Assembly (NCBI GenBank): GCA_029936315.1
Contig: JAPYTD010000044.1
Coordinates: 1-36,682 of the forward strand
DNA: 36,682 nt
Direction: 5' to 3'
Source: Planctomycetota bacterium
Lineage (GTDB): Bacteria; Planctomycetota; UBA1135; UBA2386
The notes below the pieces were generated by a model. The model did no database searches and was not told where the DNA came from. It worked only from the letters and a program-made list of their open reading frames with translations. A program made the position numbers and the translations under genes. Positions 25,201 through 32,128 of this stretch are shown piece by piece. Within the stretch, counting starts at the first letter, position 1; each line of letters starts with the position of its first letter.

Positions 25201-28200
25201 CAGTGTCGACGCGATCACGACGGCGATGCCCAAGTTGCTTGAGGGCTTGTTGGTGACGATGTCCGAGAAGTACGCCGTTGGCTACTTGCAAGAGATGCAG
25301 AAGCTGGTCAAGCAAGACCTGCAGCAGGTTGTTGCTAATGATGGTGCCGATGAGGCAACCGTGACCACGATCGACCAATTCCCGCGGTTGGCCGCGCGCG
25401 CTGACATCCTGCGCCGCCTGTGCTTGTGCTACCGCCAGTTAGAGGTCGCCGACGCGATGGATAAGGAATTGCTGCAACGCTTCCCCACGGATCGCGCGCT
25501 CGCCAAGGCCAGCATTGGGCATCGCGCGGCGCGTGGTTTCCACGTGTCCGCAGGTCGCTTGACGGAGGCGTGCGAGTTCCGCAACGATCCGGACTTCGCG
25601 TGGTTGGCCAGCAGTGGCGAGATCGAGGGGCCAATTCCGCCGGAGATTGCTGCTGCTCGCGTCGTGCCGTTGTTGGTCGAAGATCCCGCCAAACTGCGTG
25701 CGATGTTGGACAACATTGACGCGGCCGCGTTCAAAGCCACCAACTTGAGCAGCGTTCCAGTCTTGCTGGGCGCGTGTGCCGTCGTCGGCGCCATCGATGC
25801 TGGCGAACGCATCGCGCGAGCCGGTGTCCGTATTGCAGCGACGTTGAGCCAGCGCGAACAGATCCAGCTCGGTCGCAACAACGCCGCGGCCGTGATCAAC
25901 CTCGCATCGCGACTAAACCCAGAGCTGAAGGATCGCCTGCGCCAGTATCGACTGCAACGCACGGCCGCCAAGGGGCCCAAGGCCTTGGTGCAGATGCAGT
26001 TCCAGCTCGAAGGCCAGACCGACATGTTGCTCGACGCGGAAGTCGTCGAGCAGATGTTGCGCAGCGAGGTCGCCAACAGCGCGCAAGAACAGTTCGGCTT
26101 GCGCAGTATGCAGCTTTTGTTTTTCCTGCCGGTCGAGCGTCGCGCGTCTTTGGTGCGTGAGCTCTACACTGCCGCGCCAGCCAGTCAGCGGTTGAAGGTG
26201 CTCTCCCAAGGGGCGGACTTCATCGAAGAGCCGCTATCCGATGGTTACATCGAGTGGTTCAAGGCGGTGTTCGAACGCGAGTTTGCCGAAACGGATAAGC
26301 GCCAGCGCCGCAATGCCGGGTTTAGCTACTCGCGGACTGGCAGCACCCGATTGAAACGCGCGCGCCTTGAGGTCGCGATCAAGCTGGGTGGTAGCCATCG
26401 CGAATGGTTGCGGCTGTTGCAGCTGGTTGCCGTTGATGGCGAGACCGAGCGCGCCAAGTTGATGCTTGAGCAAGGCATTCCCGAGATGCTGGTGCGTGAC
26501 GATCTGGCTGGCTTGATCCCGAATCGACCGAAGGCGCTCGATAAGCGGCAGGTCGCAACGGCCATGGACCAAATCGCAGCCTTAGGTTTGCGTGATGCTG
26601 CTGCCGCGATCGTCGAAGCAAAGCTCAAGAAGTCGCGACGGCATGAGGCCTTGTTGTTCATGCAGTGGTTGCTGCGCACGGAGATGCCAGGCGCTAGCCA
26701 GTTCGTTGCCGATGCCACGGCGAACGCGAAGGCGAAGAGTGACCTGGACCTGATGGAGCGCACGTTGAAGTTCGAGGAACAGCGCGGTCGGCTGGTCGAG
26801 GCTAGTGAAACCCTGCAGCGCTTGATCGCCGCGGACAAGCTGCGCACCAAGCGCTGGCAGTCGCGCCTAGCCGCTATGCACGTTCGCCTCGGCAACCCGG
26901 AAGCGGCCAAGGAGCTGCGCGAAGGCATGGGTAAGGCGAAAGACAAGGCGCCAGCGATCTCCAGCGTTCCTGGAGCTGCCGTAGTGTTGCGGGCGCTGGG
27001 TGTTAGCCGCGCGGCAGTGCGTTCGGCTGCCGACTTGACCAAACTGGAAGACGGCGCCAAAGGTCGGGTCGCTCTGCGTCGCAAGTGGCGAGGTCAGGGC
27101 AACGGTCGCATCATTTATTCACCGTTGTTCCCGAGGGCAAACATCTCGCTGACACCGCGCGACCTCGAAGCTCTGCAAGACAAGGACTTCGTCGCGGACG
27201 AAGCGCGCCGCATGCTGCGCTTGCTCGAAGATGCTGGCCAGCTCGGTTCGCAGAGTCTGCTAGGCCCGTTGCTGCAAGCATTGCCCAAGGCAAGTGATCC
27301 TGCGGTTGCCTGCGAGAACCACCTGAAGACGTTGGCGACTGGAGACGGTGGCACATCGGAATCGGTCTCGCTGCTGGTGTCGTTGGCAATCGACGAACTG
27401 CCCGACGAGCTGCGTGAACGTATCGTGGCGGCGCTGTTGTTGCGGCGCGAGGTGCCAGACGAAGCTCGCATGCGTAGCATCGCGCACGAACTGGTTCGCA
27501 TGAAGCGACCCGAGGCGGCTGCCCACCTGTACCGCTTGGCAGTGCTCGCGGCGAGTGACGGCCAGCCTTCGTACCTGATGCGGGGCAAGCGGGAAAAGCC
27601 TGCGGAGGTCATCAAGGCGGTGCGAGAGCGCCTCGGCGGGGACCTTGGCCGCACGACGGCTGTTGCGATGGTCGATGACAAGCTGGCCGTGACCGAAAAC
27701 GCGGACATGGTGGTCGCGGCGTTGGAGTCGTGGGCGACTTTGCTGTCCGAAGAAGAGCTGCAAGCCCGCGTGTTGGAGCTGCACAAAAAGGTGTGCAAGC
27801 TGCGCCTTGCACGCATGACTTCCTACACCTTCCAACAGAAGGCGGTGCCGCTGTCGGGTGCGTTCTGCAAGGCGTTGCTGCGAGCCGGTATGACCGATGA
27901 GGCGATGGTCGAGTTGCGCCACTTGCTGTGCTTGCCGGTCGCCGACATCTACGGTCGTGTGTCGCGCCGCATTGCACGCGGAGCCAATGAGCAGATTGAA
28001 GAGCTGTTGGCGATCGAGTCACCGCACCAGCAGGCGTGGCTCAAGATGATCACGGAGCGCGCATTGCAGTGGCATCAGGACGGCACATTGGCGAAGTCGG
28101 TAGAGACGCTTGGGTTGCTGGGCGTCAAAGCCGGGGAAGCGGGCTTCCAAGGTCTGGCGGCGTCTTGCGCGGAGCAGTTGGTCGTGTTGGCAGCGGACGA

Positions 28201-28549
28201 CACGTTGGCCGAGCAGCAACTCGCATACCTGCGCCGTGCTGCTGGCGACACCGAGGGCGCGTGGATCTTGGAGAAAAAGATGCTCGCGCAGCGTCGCCTG
28301 GCAATCGAGGACCACGCACGTGTGCTAACCGAGTTGCACCAACGCGATGGCGTTGCGATTGCTTTCGCGGCCGGCAACAAGGCGCTTGGCTACACCAAGC
28401 ACAAGGACGTGTTGACGGTGATGATCCAGTTCGCTGACGAGCTGTCGGAAACCGAGCGGGCTACGACTTGGCGCGAGTTGCTTGAGAGCCGCAAGCCGAA
28501 GGAGCCGGAAGAGAAACCAGCGGCCGCAACCAAGCCCGAGCGCGGCTAG
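22208..28549 (+). CDS. giant secreted TPR-repeat protein
   Basis: 2113 residues, last gene of the operon. The frame opens at 22109, but ATG 22208 overlaps the upstream stop as TGATG and starts a signal peptide (RTGALCALLWLSQPLVSQSG), so I use it. Nearly the whole mature chain is helical with TPR-like pairs (for example LAEVAGIYERMDRLDRAVQV; VYMDLAAIFLHVKAVPDAM; LKFYRRLLSVDANDVGLL), plausibly dozens of repeats. There is no membrane helix after the signal and no enzymatic motif. The C-terminus is a short Glu/Lys/Pro tail. In Bat operons small TPR proteins (BatC, BatE) take this place; here the TPR component is far larger, suggesting a periplasmic scaffold for the VWA proteins. Confidence 0.88.
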   Translation: MVVRTGALCALLWLSQPLVSQSGQSPVAETLHPSVVSLAEKALATNHPESQADALWQAAAAAHGEVRLLVDMMQARIASNQEPGASRLLCGILRYQGQPHKALRVIGAIPVGQRSDGDLLLRAELLDTLSRGDDAARAYDELLKKQLEPALRRRILFRRALVGSDSIARLKSFAKSPELDREQRNQAAIILALRNEPAAAVELYDVQGEGTERFRQLVRLAEWALAAKDYKKSQECGWEAVQVAKMKRDRRYALTVVVSAYRAGDAIDALLQRLEASPELKDDARQVWIDLLRDEGRVDDALRLFRHGSEGDQGSSADQGKGKWTPALRRQLLEICRETGREDVLISQFRELMTAEPDNLEWRSGLSRHFLENGDRAQAKAAWQDFGKGEVSADRQLEAAYSLMDLGLDDLALRAAGIAIKSEGLRETAQLFVVKLHVDRGRFDEASAMLLEIEGKADGHDAVLAEVAGIYERMDRLDRAVQVLDRMREAFGGFLGTDLDMKYALLLSKVNREHDALVVWRSLWSKVRSTPRGRYVEDRMMTVAARLGVLAKIAIELEDKLDAGSADTTDVELLVRLYVKVGDSAAATEITEQALRTSDASDLDIIRRKATIYLACQDYLEYERLIEQLIERDTENRLDHMRELTLSRLERGRRAQAIENLPALRAAEDDSGIADEFEAGIYQLAGLNEPALKSYVKGLGRFPDRIDTHLLVANLMRETGREMEAARRFQYLASTAKRDDLFTIAIDGILNLRAQDDTQVPKSVVDWAMRVTLERLAERSHRFYLHRLAADLAEEMNDMPMSIRTLTAGIPVAGERRTALLREILGKLRSLDKNARVMFGGSRRQRVSPEWDAAPYVMIGRRLLGQGEVVPPQVYMDLAAIFLHVKAVPDAMRTFSRAAELLDRGEVHRQAAAVLEEAERYDGALKFYRRLLSVDANDVGLLVKIGRLEELAGRDVAARSVYEQGLAAALRQTAPRVHVATEEAPDPDDIFGLLGRQRSVDAITTAMPKLLEGLLVTMSEKYAVGYLQEMQKLVKQDLQQVVANDGADEATVTTIDQFPRLAARADILRRLCLCYRQLEVADAMDKELLQRFPTDRALAKASIGHRAARGFHVSAGRLTEACEFRNDPDFAWLASSGEIEGPIPPEIAAARVVPLLVEDPAKLRAMLDNIDAAAFKATNLSSVPVLLGACAVVGAIDAGERIARAGVRIAATLSQREQIQLGRNNAAAVINLASRLNPELKDRLRQYRLQRTAAKGPKALVQMQFQLEGQTDMLLDAEVVEQMLRSEVANSAQEQFGLRSMQLLFFLPVERRASLVRELYTAAPASQRLKVLSQGADFIEEPLSDGYIEWFKAVFEREFAETDKRQRRNAGFSYSRTGSTRLKRARLEVAIKLGGSHREWLRLLQLVAVDGETERAKLMLEQGIPEMLVRDDLAGLIPNRPKALDKRQVATAMDQIAALGLRDAAAAIVEAKLKKSRRHEALLFMQWLLRTEMPGASQFVADATANAKAKSDLDLMERTLKFEEQRGRLVEASETLQRLIAADKLRTKRWQSRLAAMHVRLGNPEAAKELREGMGKAKDKAPAISSVPGAAVVLRALGVSRAAVRSAADLTKLEDGAKGRVALRRKWRGQGNGRIIYSPLFPRANISLTPRDLEALQDKDFVADEARRMLRLLEDAGQLGSQSLLGPLLQALPKASDPAVACENHLKTLATGDGGTSESVSLLVSLAIDELPDELRERIVAALLLRREVPDEARMRSIAHELVRMKRPEAAAHLYRLAVLAASDGQPSYLMRGKREKPAEVIKAVRERLGGDLGRTTAVAMVDDKLAVTENADMVVAALESWATLLSEEELQARVLELHKKVCKLRLARMTSYTFQQKAVPLSGAFCKALLRAGMTDEAMVELRHLLCLPVADIYGRVSRRIARGANEQIEELLAIESPHQQAWLKMITERALQWHQDGTLAKSVETLGLLGVKAGEAGFQGLAASCAEQLVVLAADDTLAEQQLAYLRRAAGDTEGAWILEKKMLAQRRLAIEDHARVLTELHQRDGVAIAFAAGNKALGYTKHKDVLTVMIQFADELSETERATTWRELLESRKPKEPEEKPAAATKPERG

Positions 28550-28791
28550 CGTTGTCGAGTTTCTCTATCGAGGCTGCTAGTTCGTCGGGCTGGTGACTTG
28601 GCCCGCAGTGCCCGAAAAGTCGACCGCGCCTGTTTCACGGCGAATTGAGCCGTGCGAACTCTCCGCTGGCCAATGAGTTGCGGTCGGATTCGGTCACTTG
28701 GCACACCGCTGGGCGCAATTTGAGTCAACCGGTCGGAACGCTCTTCGAACAGAGAACAGTGACGACCAGTGTCCCGACTGCTCTACCAATC

Positions 28792-28831
28792 AACGAGGCC
28801 CGACGCCAAAGCGTCGGGCCTCGTTTCTTTT
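28792..28831 (+). terminator. strong intrinsic terminator
   Basis: A perfect 15-bp stem (AACGAGGCCCGACGC with its complement at 28811-28825), loop CAAA, then a T-rich tail TCTTTT. This is the best terminator in the window. It lies 242 bases after the giant TPR gene and probably ends that operon, leaving a long 3' untranslated stretch or room for a small RNA. Confidence 0.88.
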
Positions 28832-28889
28832 GTGTCGGGCCCGGCACCGGTGTGAGCTACCCGCCGCTGCGCGACGGCGACCTGCTCGG

Positions 28890-28911
28890 CGAATCCTGGT
28901 CCCCGCTACCA
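28890..28911 (+). repeat. duplicate of the tRNA-fMet 3' end
   Basis: Twenty-two bases repeat 6931-6951 of the initiator tRNA, including CCCCGCTACCA, with one G inserted. Upstream of it no tRNA can be folded. Duplicated tRNA 3' ends are typical of attachment sites left by integrative elements; a decayed tRNA copy is the alternative. Confidence 0.6.
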
Positions 28912-28991
28912 ATTCTTGCGCAATTTGCAATGAGTTGGACGCGTGCACCAACCCCGCGTGTGTGAGCACCTCTGCGAGACATGCACCACCG

Positions 28992-29048
28992 CCCTGCGAC
29001 GGCCGCGCAGGGTTGCACAGCTGAGCCACCTCCTCAACGAGGTGACTC
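28992..29048 (-). terminator. paired hairpins downstream of minus-strand gene
   Basis: Two inverted repeats sit within 75 bases after the stop of the minus-strand surface protein: GAG-CACCTC with GAGGTG-CTC (29023-29048, one internal mismatch) and CCCTGCG with CGCAGGG (28992-29012). Neither has a T-run on the minus strand, so termination is inferred from position. Confidence 0.4.
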
Positions 29049-29063
29049 GAACACGCGAACGAC

Positions 29064-30200
29064 TTAGTTGCCTACCGTTGCTTCCAGGCCGTTCGACGTG
29101 AGGATGTTTGACGGATTCGCTATCGTGAGGCAAATCGACTGCGCGGTCACGATCGCGCCGGCCAAAGCCGGGTTGGATTGGATCGGGAAGCTGGCCACCG
29201 CCACGCCGGCGACGGCCGGAGCCGTCAGGCTGCCGAGGATCGTGTTGATGTAGATGCTGCACGTCGGGTCCGCGTTGCCGAACACCAGGGTCAACGGGAG
29301 GTTGGCCTGAGCAGTGCCGAAGAACGTGATCGCGATAGGCGAAATCGCATCGACGTTCGACGTCGTAAGGTCCCAGCTCGTGCCGATGACTGGCAAGTTG
29401 CTGTCGACCTCCAAGCCGCCACAACCAGTGCCGTAAGTCATCTTCGCCGCACACACGGCGGGGGGCGGCGTATGGACCACGACCCAGCCTGGGTTGGTAG
29501 GAATGAACTCCAGAACCGTTGACGCCAAATCAAACGCCGGGTTGCAGGTCAGCGGGGCAGATGTCGTGAACTCTTCGAAGATCTCGGTGGTCGTCACGAC
29601 GGGGGAAGCAGTGAGGTCGCTCGCCGCGGGCAGTGTCCCGAGCGACTCCGACATGCCGATGACTGCGTTCAGGGCAATTGCGCCCCACGTCGAGCCCTCG
29701 TTGCAGACGCGACTGTCGTAGGCGTAGATGATGCGGCCATCATTGAACAACGTCATCTGGAAGGTGAAGGGCGTGCCATCGATGTAGGTCTCGACGTCTA
29801 CCCAAGTCACGGTGCAGAACGTTGTGCTGGTATTGTCGATCCACAGCTCGCCTGCGTTGGTGCCGTAGAACATGGTGTGATCGCTCCAATAGGGAGCCAG
29901 TAGCGCTGTGCCGGCACCGCCGAGGTTGGCGGATAGGGGGTCGTACGTAAACGGGACGGCTAGCGGAGTGACCGGCGTGCCGCCGTTATTCAGCGCGGCC
30001 AGGCCGTGATCCGACAAGTACATGTCGGTATAAGCCGTGCCGCCAAATGTGAACGCAAACCCGATCGGGATTGGGGCAGTCCATCCGTCGACCAGCACGC
30101 CGTTCTGTGCGAGGGACACGCCGGGCGGCGTGATGGTGCATTGAGAGATCGCAACCGGCGCCGCGACGGCGATTGCCAAGGGGAGAAGAAGCTTGTTCAT
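29064..30200 (-). CDS. secreted beta-sandwich surface protein with planctomycete-type C-terminal module
   Basis: A 378-residue exported protein starting at ATG 30200 with the signal peptide MNKLLLPLAIAVAAPVAISQ. Residues 35-235 look like a nidogen-type or lectin-like beta domain: IGFAFTFGGTAYTDMYLSDH, ALLAPYWSDH, and TVTWVDVETYIDG with FQMTLFNDGRIIYAYD, a pattern known from extracellular matrix-like domains. From about 265 (MTYGTGCGG) a second module runs to the end and shares G-x-GC, SPI, LPLT, PxC, PxLAG and TSNG with the tail of the propeller protein on the other strand. No catalytic residues are evident. Its gene is divergent from that protein over a 326-base shared upstream region. Confidence 0.75.
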   Translation of the reverse strand: MNKLLLPLAIAVAAPVAISQCTITPPGVSLAQNGVLVDGWTAPIPIGFAFTFGGTAYTDMYLSDHGLAALNNGGTPVTPLAVPFTYDPLSANLGGAGTALLAPYWSDHTMFYGTNAGELWIDNTSTTFCTVTWVDVETYIDGTPFTFQMTLFNDGRIIYAYDSRVCNEGSTWGAIALNAVIGMSESLGTLPAASDLTASPVVTTTEIFEEFTTSAPLTCNPAFDLASTVLEFIPTNPGWVVVHTPPPAVCAAKMTYGTGCGGLEVDSNLPVIGTSWDLTTSNVDAISPIAITFFGTAQANLPLTLVFGNADPTCSIYINTILGSLTAPAVAGVAVASFPIQSNPALAGAIVTAQSICLTIANPSNILTSNGLEATVGN

Positions 30201-30526
30201 GGTCCGCGCCTAAGTTGCTGAGGTTTAAGGCGAGAACCGGGGCTCTTCTCGCCACTTGGATAGACGAAAACTACTCGTTGAGGTGGTCGCTGCCTAGTGC
30301 CCGAGCCGTGACTGCTTTCCCGGGCTGGCAATACCCCGAAACTGCGCCGCAGCGAATCTGGCGAGAACCGGTCGCTTCGAGAGTCTGACGTCCGCGCGTA
30401 ACGGTTTGGCACCCCGGACTAGCCGCTCGACTTCTCGGATTCCCCCGGCTTTCGCTCCGCAAATGTCGCCTTAGAATCTCTGGGACTTCTCTTTCCTTCC
30501 GAGTCACCGCCTCCGCGTCTGACCAC
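30201..30526. other. divergent intergenic region with hairpin and 12-bp direct repeat
   Basis: 326 bases between two divergent start codons. GGCGAGAA (30229-30236) pairs perfectly with TTCTCGCC (30246-30253) over a 9-base loop, within the 5' leader of the minus-strand gene. GGCGAGAACCGG occurs at 30229-30240 and again at 30360-30371 in the same orientation. For the plus-strand gene TAGAAT (30472-30477), with TTTCGC 16 bases upstream, is a weak promoter candidate. Confidence 0.45.
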
Positions 30527-31936
30527 ATGAACTCACTTCTCAAGGTAGCCGTTCTTTCCGGCTTGGCAGCAGCAGCCAACGCCCAAGCCTTCAACTGGAC
30601 CCTCGAAAGTCTCGCGGCGGTCCCCGGGGCACGTGAGCGAACTGCCACGGGCACCGACGGCACTCTCTACTACATGTACGGCGGTCAGACCGGCGCGGCC
30701 TTCGCCGGTAACGACGAACTCTGGACCTATGACGGGACCAACTGGACCTTGGTGACCGCCTCCGGCGCCAGTGCCGGAACACGCGTGGGCGCCGTTGGGG
30801 CCTTCGACACCGCACGCGGCAAGTTCGTAGTCTTCGGCGGCTACAACACCAACGGAGTTGCTGGCACGCATGACAACGACACCTGGGAGTGGGATGCGAC
30901 CAACGGTTGGGTCAACGTCACCCCAGCCTCAGGCTCACCCGATCCTCGCTGGCTCGTCAACAACAGCGTGTACGTTCCGGGCTTCGGCGTGATCTTCCAC
31001 GGCGGCGCTGCGTGGGACGCGGCGGGAACTGGCTACAAGAGCAACGAGACCTGGCTGTGGACCGGGAGCGTTTGGGTAATCCTGTCCAACGGTGGCCCAA
31101 CGATTCAGAACGCGATGATGGAGTACCGCTCCAATGAGGGTGACCTGATCCTGCACGGCGGGCAGAGCTTCAACCCGACCGCTCAACTTGGCGAGACCTG
31201 GCGCTTCGACCTTGGGTCCGGGACGTGGGCGCAGCTCACCACGGGGGGAACGAATCCCTTCAACAGCTCCAACCCCGCACAGGGGCTCTTCGCCTCGATG
31301 TCGTACTACAACCCGCTCACGGGGATGATGATTGTCCACGGTGGCAACAGCGGCTCCGCCAGCAACAAGACATGGGAGTTCGACGGCACGGACTGGACGG
31401 AAATCTCGAGCAACGGTGCGTCATGCCGCAACGGCGGCATGCATTGGATCGCCGCGCTGAACAAGGGCGTGTACGGTCCTTGCAACGAGTTCAACGGCAC
31501 CCAGAACCGCACCCGCTCACACGGTCCCCAGTCCTGGGCCAGCTCCAGTAGCTACGGCCTCGGCTGCAACGGCCAGGGTGGCACGGCACTCTCGTTCGCC
31601 GCCGACAACCTCCCGTGGCAAGGGGCGACCTGGAGTGGCACGTGCACCGGCATGAGTGCCGCATCGCCGATCAAGCTCACGATATGGGGCACCGCCACCT
31701 CGGCGTTGCCGCTCACCGGTATTCTGGGCGCGGGGCCGGGTTGCACTCTGCTCAACAACGCCGCTCTGACCGAGGTGACCGTCTCGGCCGCCACGAGCCA
31801 CACGGCCATGTTTGCGATTCCTGCTACCCCGTCGCTCGCGGGCTTTCTGCTGAACGTGCAGGCCGGGGAGCTCGACGCTTCGATCGGCAACCTTGCGACC
31901 TCGAACGGCATCTCGCTGACCGTCGGCGAGCTGTAG
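30527..31936 (+). CDS. secreted Kelch-type beta-propeller protein
   Basis: A 469-residue exported protein starting at ATG 30527 with signal peptide MNSLLKVAVLSGLAAAANAQ. At least five blades carry the Kelch signature of a small loop followed by an aromatic strand: ELWTYDGTNWTLV, DTWEWDATNGWVNV, ETWLWTGSVWVIL, ETWRFDLGSGTWAQL and KTWEFDGTDWTEI, each preceded by a glycine-rich FGG/HGG turn (VVFGGYN, IFHGGAA, ILHGGQS, IVHGGNS). From about residue 343 (SYGLGCNG) a separate C-terminal module matches the divergent neighbour's tail and ends TSNGISLTVGEL. Such propellers bind proteins or sugars; no galactose-oxidase copper ligands can be picked out, so binding is more likely than catalysis. Confidence 0.85.
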   Translation: MNSLLKVAVLSGLAAAANAQAFNWTLESLAAVPGARERTATGTDGTLYYMYGGQTGAAFAGNDELWTYDGTNWTLVTASGASAGTRVGAVGAFDTARGKFVVFGGYNTNGVAGTHDNDTWEWDATNGWVNVTPASGSPDPRWLVNNSVYVPGFGVIFHGGAAWDAAGTGYKSNETWLWTGSVWVILSNGGPTIQNAMMEYRSNEGDLILHGGQSFNPTAQLGETWRFDLGSGTWAQLTTGGTNPFNSSNPAQGLFASMSYYNPLTGMMIVHGGNSGSASNKTWEFDGTDWTEISSNGASCRNGGMHWIAALNKGVYGPCNEFNGTQNRTRSHGPQSWASSSSYGLGCNGQGGTALSFAADNLPWQGATWSGTCTGMSAASPIKLTIWGTATSALPLTGILGAGPGCTLLNNAALTEVTVSAATSHTAMFAIPATPSLAGFLLNVQAGELDASIGNLATSNGISLTVGEL

Positions 31937-32114
31937 TCGGCACTCCGACCCTGACGGCGCGCGCTGCGGGGGGAGCGGTGCGTTTGTGGGTGGGGTTTCC
32001 GGCGGAATGCCCTGGTGGCTGGCTGGCGGTTCGAAAATCGTTCCGACCGGTTGCTAGCGCGCGTGACTGGCAGACTCGCGCAACGACCAGGGTGGTCAAG
32101 CGCACGAAGCCGAC

Positions 32115-32120
32115 TACACT
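32115..32120 (+). promoter_or_regulatory. -10 element TACACT directly before a start codon
   Basis: TACACT ends eight bases before ATG 32129, placing a transcription start at or next to the start codon. This suggests a leaderless message. The same hexamer ends the intergenic repeats at 7390 and 9045. The -35 region (GTGGTC, 17 bases upstream) is a poor match. Confidence 0.4.
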
Positions 32121-32128
32121 GCCGCATC

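Larger units (their letters stand above)
28550..29063. other. intergenic region: terminator and tRNA-like fragments
   Basis: 514 bases without a convincing gene. It holds a 6-bp hairpin (CACGGC/GCCGTG, about 28637-28655), the operon terminator (28792-28831), a tRNA D-arm-like string read on the minus strand just before it (TTGGTAGAGCAGTCGG, about 28774-28789), and a copy of the 3' end of the initiator tRNA (28890-28911). Two further inverted repeats (28992-29012 and 29023-29048) lie just past the stop of the minus-strand gene. Confidence 0.55.

Noticed and set aside
28550..28912. A selenocysteine tRNA (selC) near the tRNA-like fragments
   Set aside because: No TCA anticodon loop, 8-bp acceptor or long variable arm could be placed.
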